64,000 bases of DNA from Curtobacterium sp. MCBD17_035 (GCF_003234815.2 NZ_CP126279.1:1736001-1800000); one strand, 5' to 3'. Shown: positions 43,092 through 51,884, numbered from the stretch's first letter. Program-made: numbers and translations. Notes: generated by a model not told the origin, from the sequence alone.

Positions 43092-44060
43092 TCAGTCCGC
43101 GGGGGCGAGCGCTGCCGCGGCGAAGGCGCGGAGGGCCGCGCGCGCGGCGGGTGGGTGCAGCACGACCGCACGGCCGGGCAGCCCGGCGACGAGGCGGACG
43201 ACGCCGTCGAACCCGGTCGCGGCGAGCCGGATGCGGACGCGGCCCTGGTCGTCCGGGTCGTCCGCGGTGTCGGCGAGGTAATCCGCGACGAGCGGCAGGG
43301 ACGAGGAGTCGAGCTCCACGGTGACGATCGTGTCCTCGGGCCCACGTTGGAACAACGTGTCGGGGATCTCGACGTCCTCGATCCGTTTCGTCGCCGGACG
43401 GTCGTCCACGGCGACGCCCGACATGCGGTCGAGTCGGAAGGTCCGGAGCGCATCGCGATCGAGGTCCCAGGCGCGCAGGTACCAGTCGGTGTCGATGGAC
43501 TCGACCCGGAGCGGGTCCACGCGGCGTTCACCACGGGGCGCCCGCGGCCCCGCGTAGTCGAACCGGAGGCCCCGACCGGCCGACATCGCCCGCCGGATCA
43601 CCTCGAGGGTGACGTCGTGCGCGTCCTGCCCGACCGCGACCGAACTGGAGGCGCCACCCGCCCCACGGGACAGCTTCGCGATGAGCGCGTGGATCGCCTC
43701 GGGGTCCCCGGCCTCGGGTAGCGCCGACAGGTACTGCAGGCCGGCGATGAGCGCCGAGGCCTCGCGGGCCGAGAGCCGCGGGGAGTCGTCGATCGCGACG
43801 AGGTTGGTCAACACGATCATGTCGTTCTGCTCGAAGTCGTCCCAGGCGATGTCGAACAGGTCACCGTGTTGGTACTGCATGGTCTCGCCCGGGACCCCCG
43901 ACACGGCGATGAGCTCGACGGCGCGGCGGATCCGAGCCGCGGGGACCCCGAAGTGTCGTGCTGCCTCGGTGACCGACACGCGCTCGCGGTCGATGAGGTA
44001 CGGCACGAGCGACAGGAGGAACGCGAGCTTGTCCTGCGCCTGGAGCGGCTGCTCAGCCAC
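43092..44060 (-). CDS. pafC: WYL-domain transcriptional regulator PafC
   Basis: One half of the PafBC activator, which in mycobacteria switches on LexA-independent DNA-damage genes. The 322 residues have an N-terminal winged helix (about 10-70, with VSVTEAARHFGVPAARIRRAVELI), a helical linker, and a WYL domain (about 190-265) with VESIDTDWYLRAWDLDRD that is thought to sense single-stranded nucleic acid. A C-terminal WCX-like extension follows. The GTG at 44060 overlaps the pafB stop by 8 nt, consistent with a heterodimer made from one mRNA. Confidence 0.92.
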   Translation of the reverse strand: MAEQPLQAQDKLAFLLSLVPYLIDRERVSVTEAARHFGVPAARIRRAVELIAVSGVPGETMQYQHGDLFDIAWDDFEQNDMIVLTNLVAIDDSPRLSAREASALIAGLQYLSALPEAGDPEAIHALIAKLSRGAGGASSSVAVGQDAHDVTLEVIRRAMSAGRGLRFDYAGPRAPRGERRVDPLRVESIDTDWYLRAWDLDRDALRTFRLDRMSGVAVDDRPATKRIEDVEIPDTLFQRGPEDTIVTVELDSSSLPLVADYLADTADDPDDQGRVRIRLAATGFDGVVRLVAGLPGRAVVLHPPAARAALRAFAAAALAPAD

Positions 44061-45099
44061 GGGCAGCCTCCCCCGGGGTGTCGTCGTGGTCCTGCACGAG
44101 TCGCTCGAGACGGGCACACACGAGGTCCCGCACGGCCGACGGCTCCACGACACGGACCTCCGGCCCGAAGGCGGCGAGCTCCTCGGCCAGGATCTGGGGA
44201 TCCACGAAGTGCAGGACGAGCCGACCGTCGGCGTCCGTGGTGGTGCCGCGTCGGCGGGCGAGTCGCCGCTCGGCGTCACTGCCCGTGGCGACCTGGATCG
44301 TGGCGGTCCGGTTCGCCCAGACCCGGTCGAGTTCCGCGAGGGCACGCTCCCCGGCGTCCGCCGGCGCCTCGTGCTGGCCGACCTCGTACGTCGTGACCGG
44401 ACCGACGACGCGGGAGAGCAGGTAGTTCTTGTCGGAGTCGGTCGCGAACTCGTGCGCGGCGAGCATCCAGCGTCCGCCGTGCTGCACGAGTGCCAGTGGC
44501 GCGACCTGCCGCGTCCGGGCCTTGGTGCTGCCCGGTGTGATGTAGTCGAACCGGACGGCGGCGGCGCGGTCGAGCGCGGCGCGCAGTGGTTCGAACGCGG
44601 CGTCCCTGGCCCGGAGCCGAGGAGCGTAGGCGTCCACGGCGCGGCCGTCCGCGAGCGCGTCCTCGCCGTCGTCGTCGGTACCGCCGACGGACCGCAGCTT
44701 GAGCAGGGCGCGACGGGAGTCGGCGGAGAGCGCGCCCTCACGCCAGGCCATCGCCGCCAGGGACAGCAGCGCGGACTCGTCCGGGGTGAACCGGACGTCC
44801 TCGGGCAGGTCGTACTCGCCCTTCGGGATCCGGTAACGCAGCGTCTGGTTGTTGCCGGTCGCACCGGGCGTCTCGATGGTCTCGAGCGGGACACCGAGTT
44901 CGCGGACGTCGTCCTTGTCGCGCTCGAACTGACGCTCGAGCGAGGCGTTGTCACCACCCGGCGTGTACCGCTGGCGGTATCCCTGCACGTTCGCGAGGAT
45001 CTCGCCCTTCGTGAGCCCCGACTCCGTCGACAGGAGCGCGAGCACGAGGCTGAACAGCCGTTCCTCCGCCGGGACACGCGGGGATCGGGTCGCTGGCAC
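44053..45099 (-). CDS. pafB: WYL-domain transcriptional regulator PafB
   Basis: The partner of PafC, 348 residues. It has an N-terminal winged helix (ERLFSLVLALLSTESGLTKGEILANV), the typical NASLERQFERDKDDVRELG segment, a WYL domain with LVQHGGRWMLAAHE (a variant of the WYL core) and a C-terminal WCX domain. Despite the name (proteasome accessory factor), no proteasome gene is nearby. A TAGGAT box lies 6 nt before the GTG at 45099, so the transcript is probably leaderless. Confidence 0.92.
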   Translation of the reverse strand: MPATRSPRVPAEERLFSLVLALLSTESGLTKGEILANVQGYRQRYTPGGDNASLERQFERDKDDVRELGVPLETIETPGATGNNQTLRYRIPKGEYDLPEDVRFTPDESALLSLAAMAWREGALSADSRRALLKLRSVGGTDDDGEDALADGRAVDAYAPRLRARDAAFEPLRAALDRAAAVRFDYITPGSTKARTRQVAPLALVQHGGRWMLAAHEFATDSDKNYLLSRVVGPVTTYEVGQHEAPADAGERALAELDRVWANRTATIQVATGSDAERRLARRRGTTTDADGRLVLHFVDPQILAEELAAFGPEVRVVEPSAVRDLVCARLERLVQDHDDTPGEAARG

Positions 45100-45105
45100 G
45101 ACCCG

Positions 45106-45111
45106 ATCCTA
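45106..45111 (-). promoter_or_regulatory. -10 box (TAGGAT) of pafB-pafC
   Basis: On the minus strand TAGGAT lies 6 nt before the pafB GTG. The arrangement is the same as at tatC. Confidence 0.5.
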
Positions 45112-45134
45112 CGGCAGCGGGCGTACCCCCGGGA

Positions 45135-46046
45135 TCAGCGTGGCATCACGCCGAGCAGGTCGAACACGTACGCGTACGTCGTGCCGTTCTGCTTGACGAC
45201 GGCGAGCACCTGGTCGCCGACCTGCTTGCCGATCAGGGCCTTGCGGATCGATGCCGCGATCTGGTTGCCGGGCGCCAGCGGGACCGTCACGGCACCCGAT
45301 CCGTCGGTCCAGCTCGACCCGGCGACAGTCGAGTTCGTGCCCCAGTTGACCGCGGTGTACTTGACCACTGCCGTGTCCTTCGCGGTGATCTCGCGGCCGG
45401 ACCCCTTGCGGAGCAGGTGCACCTGGTCAGTCGACGGTGCAGCGGTGGCGGGCACGGTGATCCCGGGCGCACCGTTCGGGGCGAGCACGACGGCCGGCAT
45501 ACCGTCGGCGGCGACCTGTGGCCGTCCGTCGGCACGCGAGGCGAAGCCGTCCACGACGTCCGCAACGACGACCGCGGCGTCCTGTTGGACCTTCGCCGTG
45601 GTGGTGCTGCCGTTCTGGAGCGCCTTCTTCGACACCACGATCGCGAGGCGGTCACCGACCCGCGCGCACTCGAGCGCGTTGCCCAGTGCACCGCCGTTCG
45701 TCGACCCGACGGTGATGGGACTCGTCGTCCCCTTGTACCCGCTGGTCTGCAGGGTCTTGCCGGTCGCGCCGTCCACCACCGTGTACTCGATGACCGCCGG
45801 GGAACCCTCGCCGAGGACACGGCCGGACCCCTGGTGGAGCACGGAGACCTCGGTCCGCTTCGTGGTGAGCGGCGACGGGACGTGGACCGTCGGCTTCGCA
45901 CCGATCGCGCCGGACGCCGACACGGCCTCGGACGCGTTGCCGGGCGCGGGTGCCGTGCATCCCCCCGCGGACGCCGAGCCCGACGCGCACGCTGTGAGCG
46001 ACGCGACGAGGCCGACCGTGACCAGGAGTGCGGGGATGGTGCGCAC
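45135..46046 (-). CDS. FKBP-type peptidyl-prolyl isomerase lipoprotein
   Basis: A secreted, lipid-anchored folding factor of 303 residues. The signal peptide ends in the lipobox LTAC (Cys near residue 20). Two FKBP-like domains follow, at about 60-150 (with VIEYTVVDGATGK) and 190-303 (with AVVKYTAVNWGT and VGDQVLAVV). Both lack some aromatic active-site residues, so isomerase activity is uncertain. GTG 46046 is preferred because AGAGGG is just upstream and the signal peptide is then normal in length; GTG 46061 would add five residues. Confidence 0.85.
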   Translation of the reverse strand: MRTIPALLVTVGLVASLTACASGSASAGGCTAPAPGNASEAVSASGAIGAKPTVHVPSPLTTKRTEVSVLHQGSGRVLGEGSPAVIEYTVVDGATGKTLQTSGYKGTTSPITVGSTNGGALGNALECARVGDRLAIVVSKKALQNGSTTTAKVQQDAAVVVADVVDGFASRADGRPQVAADGMPAVVLAPNGAPGITVPATAAPSTDQVHLLRKGSGREITAKDTAVVKYTAVNWGTNSTVAGSSWTDGSGAVTVPLAPGNQIAASIRKALIGKQVGDQVLAVVKQNGTTYAYVFDLLGVMPR

Positions 46047-46106
46047 GGACCCTCTTTCCACTCGTTCGGGGGTTCGCGCCCGGATGACGCCGGACGACTC
46101 CGGTAG

Positions 46107-46112
46107 AGCTTA
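46107..46112 (-). promoter_or_regulatory. -10 box (TAAGCT) of the FKBP gene
   Basis: On the minus strand TAAGCT overlaps the trmI stop codon and predicts a leader of about 54 nt for the FKBP gene. Confidence 0.35.
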
Positions 46113-47123
46113 GCGGTCGTCCGCTGGCGCCTCGTCCGCCCGGGGCCCGTCCGCCGCGGCGACCTTCCGGGCCTGCGCGGCCGCCTGCCGGGCGACCTTC
46201 CGGAGCTTCTTGTCGCTCGTCGCCCGCTCGCCCACGGCGCCGGGCGTCCACAACTCGACGTCCTCGTCCGCGAACTCGGGCTTGCGACGGCGCCGGTGGT
46301 CGGGCAGCACGACGCCGTCCGCGAGCCGTCGGGCCGTCACCAGGAACCCGGTGTGGCCGACCATCCGGTGGTCGGGACGCACGGCGAGTCCGTCGACGTG
46401 CCAGGTGCGGACGAGCGTCTCGCTCGGCTCCGGCTCGGTGTAGCGGCCGGTGTCGCGGATCGCCTCGCACACGCGGGAGAGCTGCGTCACGGTCGCCACG
46501 TAACAGACGATGAGTCCGCCGGGCACGAGTGCGTCGGCGGCGTCGTCCACGCACTCCCACGGCGCGAGCATGTCGAGCACGACCCGGTCGACGGATCCGG
46601 CGTCGACGTGCTGCGCCAACTCCTCGACGAGGTCGCCCACGGTGACGGTCCAGTTGTCCGGATCGCCCCCGAGGAACGTGGCGACGTTGCCGCGGGCGAT
46701 GTCGGCGAACTCGGAACGACGCTCGAACGAGTGCAGGGTCCCCTCGGCGCCGATCGCCCGGAGCAACCACAGCGAGAGCGCGCCCGAGCCGACGCCGGCC
46801 TCGACGACCCGGGCCCCCGGGAACACGTCCGCGAAGGCGACGATCTGGGCCGCGTCCTTCGGGTAGACGATCGCGGCCCCGCGGGGCATGGACATGACGT
46901 AGTCGTTCAGCAGGGGGCGGAGGGCCAGGTACTCGTCGCCGCTCGACGAGGCGATCACGGAGCCGTCCTGCTGGCCGATCACGTCGTCGTGGCGGAGGAC
47001 GCCGCGGTGCGTGTGGTACTCGCCGCCGGTCTCGAGCGAGAGCGTGGTCAGCTTGCCCTTCGGGCCGGTGAGCTGGACGCGGTCGCCGGCACGGAAGGGA
47101 CCGCGGGCTGGCGCGCCGGTCAT
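46110..47123 (-). CDS. trmI: tRNA (adenine-58-N1)-methyltransferase TrmI
   Basis: Methylates A58 in the T loop of tRNAs using S-adenosylmethionine. It has 337 residues with an N-terminal beta domain (GDRVQLTGPKGK), the SAM site VVEAGVGSGALSLWLL, VVLDMLAPWE and the C-terminal VGHTGFLVTARRL. About 70 extra basic and Ala-rich residues follow the core. The ATG at 47123 overlaps the stop of the HAD gene (TGATG). In M. tuberculosis trmI lies next to mpa and the pupylation genes, which are missing here. Confidence 0.93.
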   Translation of the reverse strand: MTGAPARGPFRAGDRVQLTGPKGKLTTLSLETGGEYHTHRGVLRHDDVIGQQDGSVIASSSGDEYLALRPLLNDYVMSMPRGAAIVYPKDAAQIVAFADVFPGARVVEAGVGSGALSLWLLRAIGAEGTLHSFERRSEFADIARGNVATFLGGDPDNWTVTVGDLVEELAQHVDAGSVDRVVLDMLAPWECVDDAADALVPGGLIVCYVATVTQLSRVCEAIRDTGRYTEPEPSETLVRTWHVDGLAVRPDHRMVGHTGFLVTARRLADGVVLPDHRRRRKPEFADEDVELWTPGAVGERATSDKKLRKVARQAAAQARKVAAADGPRADEAPADDR

Positions 47124-47857
47124 CGCGCGCCCTCGCCCGGGAGCTGCGCCGCCGCCGCCCCGGAGGACGCCGTGGTCGCCGCGGCGGCGTGCGCCGAGAA
47201 CGCGGGCGCCGTCAGTGCGACGAGCCGGTCGACGTCCACGCCGTCCAGCGACTCGAGCCGGACGTCGGCGCTGCCCTCGGCGATCGGCACGACGTGCTCG
47301 ACCGCGACCGTGACGGCCCCGGAGGCGAGCGCCGCGGCGACACCCGTCGGCGAGTCCTCGATCGCGACGCAGCGGGCCGGGTCGACGCCGAGTGCTGCCG
47401 CAGCACGGAGGTACGCCTCGGGGTGCGGCTTGGCGTGCTCCACGTCGTCGCCCGCGACGACCACGCGGAATCCCCTCGCGCCGAGCAACTCGGCCACGTC
47501 GACCGCCATCCGCCGGCGGGACATCGTCACGAGTGCGGTCGGGACGCCGCGGTCGTGGAGCTCCTCGACGAGCTCGCGGGCCCCGGGACGCCACGGCATG
47601 GCGTCGTGCATGTGCTCGACCACGTAGGTCGTCATCCACTCGACGATCTCCTCCACGGTCAGGTCCACGCCGTGCTCACGGAGGATCTCGCCGGAGCGCT
47701 CGAGGCCACTGCCGACGAGGGACAAGCCGTCCTCGTGGGTCCACGGGGCGTCGTACTGCGCGGTCAGCACCATCTGGGACCGCTGCCAGATCGGCTCGGT
47801 GTCCACGAGGGTGCCGTCCATGTCCCAGAGGACCGCGGCGGGGAGTTCGGAGGTCAC
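47120..47857 (-). CDS. HAD-superfamily phosphatase (beta-phosphoglucomutase-like)
   Basis: A 245-residue HAD hydrolase. Motif I is LWDMDGTLVDTEP, motif II is ALVTMSRRR, the lysine is in HAKPHPEAYL and motif IV is VAIEDSPTGVAAA. The helical cap after motif I is the pseudo-phosphoglucomutase/phosphatase type. The substrate, probably a small sugar phosphate, is unknown. The GTG at 47857 starts just before the conserved core, and TACACT lies 8 nt upstream. It is coupled to trmI by a TGATG overlap. Confidence 0.88.
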   Translation of the reverse strand: MTSELPAAVLWDMDGTLVDTEPIWQRSQMVLTAQYDAPWTHEDGLSLVGSGLERSGEILREHGVDLTVEEIVEWMTTYVVEHMHDAMPWRPGARELVEELHDRGVPTALVTMSRRRMAVDVAELLGARGFRVVVAGDDVEHAKPHPEAYLRAAAALGVDPARCVAIEDSPTGVAAALASGAVTVAVEHVVPIAEGSADVRLESLDGVDVDRLVALTAPAFSAHAAAATTASSGAAAAQLPGEGAR

Positions 47858-47865
47858 GGCCCCCG

Positions 47866-47871
47866 AGTGTA
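47866..47871 (-). promoter_or_regulatory. -10 box (TACACT) of HAD-trmI
   Basis: On the minus strand TACACT lies 8 nt before the GTG at 47857, so any leader would be 0-2 nt. Confidence 0.45.
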
Positions 47872-47951
47872 GCGGCGGGCACCCGAACGCCCGTTCGCTC
47901 CGGGCACGACGCCGGGAGCACGGGCCGCGGTGCCCGCGAGGACGCACGTCC

Positions 47952-47957
47952 TATTGT
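47952..47957 (+). promoter_or_regulatory. -10 box (TATTGT) of the PAC2 gene
   Basis: TATTGT predicts a start near 47964 and a 52-nt leader with AGGAGGT at 48002-48008. Confidence 0.45.
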
Positions 47958-48015
47958 TGGTGTGCAGGTCGCGGCGCCCCGCGTCCCTCGGCAGATCGAC
48001 CAGGAGGTCCCCTCC

Positions 48016-48951
48016 GTGCCACAGCACTCCCCCTTCAGCGACGGGCGCCTGCTCGTCGTCGCGTTCGAGGGATGGAACGACGCGGGCGAGGCCGCGAGCG
48101 GACTCGCCCGACGCATCGTCGACGCGCTCGACCTGGAGGAACTCCGGGAGCTCGACGGTGAACGGTACGTCGACTACCAGTTCAACCGCCCGACGATCGG
48201 CACCGACGACGACGGCGTGCGCGGCGTCATCTGGCCGCGGATCGTGCTCCACGGTCCGGCGTCCACCGGCACCACGCCCGCCGTCTCCCAGGTCGTCGGT
48301 GCCGGCGGCACCACGAGTGAGCGCGGGGTGTACGTGCTCGTCGGTCCCGAGCCGTCGCGGACGTGGCGCGGGTTCGCGGCGGAGATCGTGGACCTGGTGG
48401 ACGTGCACGCGATCGACGCCGTCGTGTTCGTCGGCGCCATGCTCGCGGACGTCCCGCACACCCGCCCGATCTCGGTCTTCGTGTCCAGTGAGGACGAGGA
48501 CGTCCGCACCGCGCTCGGCGTCGACCACTCGACGTACGAGGGCCCGGTCGGCATCATCAGCGTCTTGTCGGACGCGATGGACACCGCCGGCGTGCCCACG
48601 ATCTCCCTCTGGGCCTCGGTCCCGCACTACGTCCACAACGCCCCCTCGCCGAAGGCGACCCTCGCGCTCCTCGACCGCATCGAGGACCTCACCGATGTGA
48701 CGGTGCCGCGCGGGTCCCTGCTCGACGACGCCGCGAACTGGGAGCAGGGCATCGACGCGCTGGCAGCCGACGACGAGGACATGGCGAGCTACATCACGCA
48801 GCTCGAACAGGCGCGCGACACGGTCGACTCCCCGGAGGCCAGCGGCGACGCGATCGCCCAGGAGTTCGAGCAGTACCTCCGCCGACGCGACGGCAAGGAC
48901 GGCGCCCCGGGTGGCCCCGGCGAGGGTCCCTGGCGCCCACCCCAGTCCTGA
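48016..48951 (+). CDS. PAC2 family protein
   Basis: A 311-residue member of the PAC2 family, related by fold to eukaryotic proteasome assembly chaperones and to nucleoside phosphorylases. Visible hallmarks: LLVVAFEGWNDAGEAAS at the start, VDYQFNRPTI, VLVGPEPSRTW, VVFVGAMLADVPHTRPI and SLWASVPHYVHNAPSP. The molecular role in bacteria is unknown. It is kept here beside trmI and mshC although no proteasome gene is present. The GTG start has AGGAGGT 7 nt upstream. The last 25 residues are Gly/Pro-rich. Confidence 0.9.
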   Translation: MPQHSPFSDGRLLVVAFEGWNDAGEAASGLARRIVDALDLEELRELDGERYVDYQFNRPTIGTDDDGVRGVIWPRIVLHGPASTGTTPAVSQVVGAGGTTSERGVYVLVGPEPSRTWRGFAAEIVDLVDVHAIDAVVFVGAMLADVPHTRPISVFVSSEDEDVRTALGVDHSTYEGPVGIISVLSDAMDTAGVPTISLWASVPHYVHNAPSPKATLALLDRIEDLTDVTVPRGSLLDDAANWEQGIDALAADDEDMASYITQLEQARDTVDSPEASGDAIAQEFEQYLRRRDGKDGAPGGPGEGPWRPPQS

Positions 48952-48964
48952 AGGCGGGACGGCC

Positions 48965-48999
48965 GACGGACCCCGGACCCCCGGTCCGGGTCCTCCGTC
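48965..48999. terminator. Bidirectional hairpin between PAC2 and mshC
   Basis: CCCGGACC pairs with GGTCCGGG (8 bp, 3-nt loop), extended by GACGGA with TCCGTC across a small asymmetric internal loop. It lies between two convergent genes and overlaps the mshC stop codon. Confidence 0.6.
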
Positions 49000-50263
49000 A
49001 GTGTCGTCCGATCCGGATCCCGAGCACGGCGTCGACGAGCGCGACGAGCTCGCCCGTGCACGTGCCACCCGCCGCGATCGCGGTGTCCACCGCGGCGACC
49101 GCCCCCGGCGTGTCGAGGTCGTCCGCGACCCGCTCGCGGATCCGAGCCGTGCTCGCGACGGCCACCGACGTGTCGGCGTCGCCCCGGTCCTCCAGATCGA
49201 CGCCGCGAGCCCAGGCGTCCCACGAGGCGAGCCGCGTGGTCGCGCTCGTCAGCTCGCTGTCGAACCACTCCCAGTCGTCCGAGTAGCGGTGGGACAACAG
49301 CGCGAGGCGGACGACCCGCGGGTCGGCGCCGTCGTCGAGCAGGCCGCGGACGGTCACGAGGTTGCCGAGCGACTTCGAGATCTTCGTGCCCTGGTAGGCG
49401 ATCATCCCGGTGTGGACGTAGGCGCGTGCGAGTGGTGCGTGCGCGAGCGCCGCCGTGTGGCCCGCGCTCATCTCGTGGTGCGGGAACACGAGGTCGCTCC
49501 CCCCGCCCTGCACCGAGACGGGCGCACCGAGGCGGTCGCCCGCGATGACGCTGCACTCGATGTGCCATCCGGGCCGCCCGGTGCCCACAGCGGTGTCCCA
49601 GGTCGGTTCGCCGGGTCGTGCCGCACGCCACAGCAGCGGATCGAGCGGGTCACGCTTGCCGGGTCGATCCGGGTCGCCACCGCGCTCTGCCGACAGCGCG
49701 AGCATGGTGTCGCGGTCGAGGCCGCTCTCGGCACCGAGCGACCAGGCGTCGGTCGCGCGCTGGACGTCGAAGTACACGTCGTCGCCGTCCGCGCCCTCCG
49801 TCGGCACCCGGTAGCCGTGGCCGGACTCGAGCAGGAACGCGACGGCCTCGCCGATGCGCTCGACCTCGTCGGTGACCGCGACGTACTCGTCCGGCGGGAG
49901 CACCCGCAGCGCCTCCATGTCGCGCCGGAACAACGCGATCTGCGAGGCGGCGAGCTCGCGCCAGTCGACGCCGGTCGCCGCGGCGCGCTCGAGGAGCGGG
50001 TCGTCGACGTCGGTCGTGTTCTGCACGTACTCGACGTCGAGTCCGGCATCCCGCCAGGCCCGGTTCAGGGTGTCGAAGGCCAGGTAGGTGGCCGCGTGCC
50101 CGAGGTGGGTCGCGTCGTACGGGGTGATGCCGCACACGTACATGGTCGCGCGCTCGCCGCCGTCCGTCGGGTCGACCGGGCTGCCGGTGGCGGTGTCGTG
50201 CACGCGAGGCCGGCTGCCGACGCCGGAGACCTCGGGGACGTCGGGGTGCTCCCAGGCCCGCAT
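48998..50263 (-). CDS. mshC: Cysteinyl-glucosaminyl-inositol ligase MshC (mycothiol synthesis)
   Basis: Joins cysteine to GlcN-Ins with ATP, the penultimate step to mycothiol, the main low-molecular thiol of Actinobacteria. It is a class I cysteinyl-tRNA-synthetase relative of 421 residues, shorter than CysS and without the tRNA anticodon domain. Key blocks: the HIGH-like region in MYVCGITPYDATHLGHAATYL, zinc-site GWHIECSVIAG and FPHHEMS, and TKISKSLGN. The SVIAG and TPYDATHLGHA wording is that of MshC rather than CysS. ATG 50263 overlaps the M20 stop (TGATG). Confidence 0.93.
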   Translation of the reverse strand: MRAWEHPDVPEVSGVGSRPRVHDTATGSPVDPTDGGERATMYVCGITPYDATHLGHAATYLAFDTLNRAWRDAGLDVEYVQNTTDVDDPLLERAAATGVDWRELAASQIALFRRDMEALRVLPPDEYVAVTDEVERIGEAVAFLLESGHGYRVPTEGADGDDVYFDVQRATDAWSLGAESGLDRDTMLALSAERGGDPDRPGKRDPLDPLLWRAARPGEPTWDTAVGTGRPGWHIECSVIAGDRLGAPVSVQGGGSDLVFPHHEMSAGHTAALAHAPLARAYVHTGMIAYQGTKISKSLGNLVTVRGLLDDGADPRVVRLALLSHRYSDDWEWFDSELTSATTRLASWDAWARGVDLEDRGDADTSVAVASTARIRERVADDLDTPGAVAAVDTAIAAGGTCTGELVALVDAVLGIRIGRH

Positions 50264-51588
50264 CAGTAGGTCGCCAGGAGGTCGGCGAGGACGCGGCGCC
50301 CGAACACGAGCGACGCCAGCGGGACCCGCTCGTCGACGCCGTGGAACATCGCGGGGAAGTCCATGTCACCGGGGAGCTGCAACGGGACGAACCCGTACCC
50401 GGCGATGCCGAGGGTCGACAGCGCTTTGTTGTCGGTCCCGCCGGACAGCAGGTAGGGCAGCACCGGCGCGCCTGGGTCGTGCCGGTCGAGGACCGCGCGG
50501 ACGGTGTCGACGAGCGGACCGGCGAACGCGGTCTCGAGACCGACGTCCCGGTGCGTCGTCAGCACCTCGACGTCGTCCCCGGCGAGTTCACGGACCTCGG
50601 CGAGCACCTGCTCCTCGTCGCCGGGCAGGCACCGGATGTCGACGAGCGCCTCGGCGGTGTCGGGGATCACGTTGTGCTTGTAGCCGGCGTGCAGGAGCGT
50701 CGGGTTCGTCGTCGTGTGCAGGGCCGCGTGGATGAAGCGCGAGGCCGAACCGGTCGCCAGCGCGACCTCGTCCGGTCCCGTCCGCGTGGGGTCCACCCCG
50801 AGGAACCGGGCGACCTCGCGCACCATCGCGTCGGTCGTGTCGGACATCCGGACCGGCCACTCGCGGCTCCCGATGCGCGCGACGGCCGCGGCGAGCTTCG
50901 TCACGGCGTTGTCGCGCATCACGTGCGACCCGTGCGCGGCGGTGCCCCGCGCGACGAGCTTGATCCAGATGAGCGCCTTCTCGCCCGTCTGCAGCAGGTA
51001 GGCCCGGCGATCGCCGAGGGTGATCGAGTAACCACCGACCTCGCTGATGGCCTCCGTCGCCCCGGCGAAGACCTCGGGGTGTTCCGCGACGACGTGGTGC
51101 GCGCCGAGAACGCCGCCGGCCTCCTCGTCCGCGAAGAAGCCGATCACCAGGTCGCGCTCGGGTGCGCCCTGCCGCTCGATGACGTCCCGCAGGGCGGTGA
51201 GCATCATCGCGTCCATGTCCTTCATGTCGACCGCGCCGCGACCCCAGAGCGCGCCGTCCTGGACGACGCCACCGAACGGGTCCACGGACCAGTTCGCGGG
51301 ATCGGCCGGGACGACGTCGAGGTGCCCGTGCACGACGAGCCCCGGCTTGTCGCGGTCGCGCCCGGGAACCCGTGCGACGACGCTGACCCGGCCCGGCTCC
51401 GACTCGAACAGCTGCGGCTCCAGCCCGAGGTCCCGGAGATGCGCCTCGACGTACTCCGCCGCGTCGGCCTCGCCGTTCGAACGCCCCTCGCCGTGGTTCG
51501 TGGTGTCGAACCGGATGAGGTCACGGGCGATGGCGGCGGTGGCCTCGAGCTCCGTGTCGACGTCCGCCGGTCGCTGCACATCGGTCAT
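50263..51588 (-). CDS. M20/M28-type dinuclear zinc peptidase
   Basis: A cytoplasmic metallopeptidase of 441 residues, close to the ArgE/DapE/CPG2 group. Metal ligands are seen in VVHGHLDVVPA, GRGAVDMKDMDAMM, and FFADEEAGGVLGAHHV; a lid domain with GTAAHGSHVMRDNAVT follows. It cleaves a small peptide or amide; the substrate is unknown, though its coupling to mshC makes a thiol-peptide or general dipeptide plausible. The ATG at 51588 has TACCGT 7 nt upstream. Confidence 0.88.
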   Translation of the reverse strand: MTDVQRPADVDTELEATAAIARDLIRFDTTNHGEGRSNGEADAAEYVEAHLRDLGLEPQLFESEPGRVSVVARVPGRDRDKPGLVVHGHLDVVPADPANWSVDPFGGVVQDGALWGRGAVDMKDMDAMMLTALRDVIERQGAPERDLVIGFFADEEAGGVLGAHHVVAEHPEVFAGATEAISEVGGYSITLGDRRAYLLQTGEKALIWIKLVARGTAAHGSHVMRDNAVTKLAAAVARIGSREWPVRMSDTTDAMVREVARFLGVDPTRTGPDEVALATGSASRFIHAALHTTTNPTLLHAGYKHNVIPDTAEALVDIRCLPGDEEQVLAEVRELAGDDVEVLTTHRDVGLETAFAGPLVDTVRAVLDRHDPGAPVLPYLLSGGTDNKALSTLGIAGYGFVPLQLPGDMDFPAMFHGVDERVPLASLVFGRRVLADLLATY

Positions 51589-51595
51589 GTCCCCA

Positions 51596-51601
51596 ACGGT
51601 A
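51596..51601 (-). promoter_or_regulatory. -10 box (TACCGT) of M20-mshC
   Basis: On the minus strand TACCGT lies 7 nt before the ATG at 51588, predicting a leaderless transcript for the M20-mshC pair. Confidence 0.5.
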
Positions 51602-51697
51602 CCGTCCGCGTACGACCACGGTGCCCGCCGGTGCGGGCAGGCCGGGCGGGCGCGCCCGGGATGCGCGCCCGTGTGCGGTCGCGCCGCCGATCCGTGC

Positions 51698-51703
51698 TAC
51701 TGT
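51698..51703 (+). promoter_or_regulatory. -10 box (TACTGT) of tRNA-Leu
   Basis: TACTGT predicts a start near 51710, about 47 nt before the mature tRNA 5' end, a usual pre-tRNA leader length. Confidence 0.45.
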
Positions 51704-51756
51704 CGTTCCTCGGCAGCGGGACCGGCCGGAAGGCCCAGGACCCGCGTCGACACCCT

Positions 51757-51842
51757 GTCCGGGTGGCGGAATTGGTAGACGCGCTAGCTTGAGGTGCTAG
51801 TGCCCGTATTAGGGCGTGGGGGTTCAAGTCCCCCCTCGGACA
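51757..51842 (+). tRNA. tRNA-Leu (anticodon GAG)
   Basis: An 86-nt class II tRNA. The acceptor stem GTCCGGG pairs with CTCGGAC (one G-T pair), with A as discriminator. The D arm carries AATTGGTAGAC. The anticodon stem CTAGC/GCTAG encloses the loop TTGAGGT with anticodon GAG (reads CUC and CUU). The long variable arm is TGCCCGTATTAGGGC and the T arm GGGGGTTCAAGTCCCCC. The 3' CCA is not encoded. Confidence 0.97.
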
Positions 51843-51847
51843 CGACG

Positions 51848-51884
51848 AGCGGCTGGTCCCATCGGGACCAGCCGCTTCTTCGTT
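51848..51884 (+). terminator. Intrinsic terminator of tRNA-Leu
   Basis: AGCGGCTGGTCCC pairs perfectly with GGGACCAGCCGCT (13 bp, loop ATC), followed by the T-rich tail TTCTTCGTT. It is the most classical rho-independent terminator in the window. Confidence 0.9.

Noticed and set aside
48998..50263. Cysteinyl-tRNA synthetase (cysS) for the gene called mshC
   Set aside because: The chain is short, lacks the anticodon-binding end, and the active-site wording is that of mycothiol ligases.
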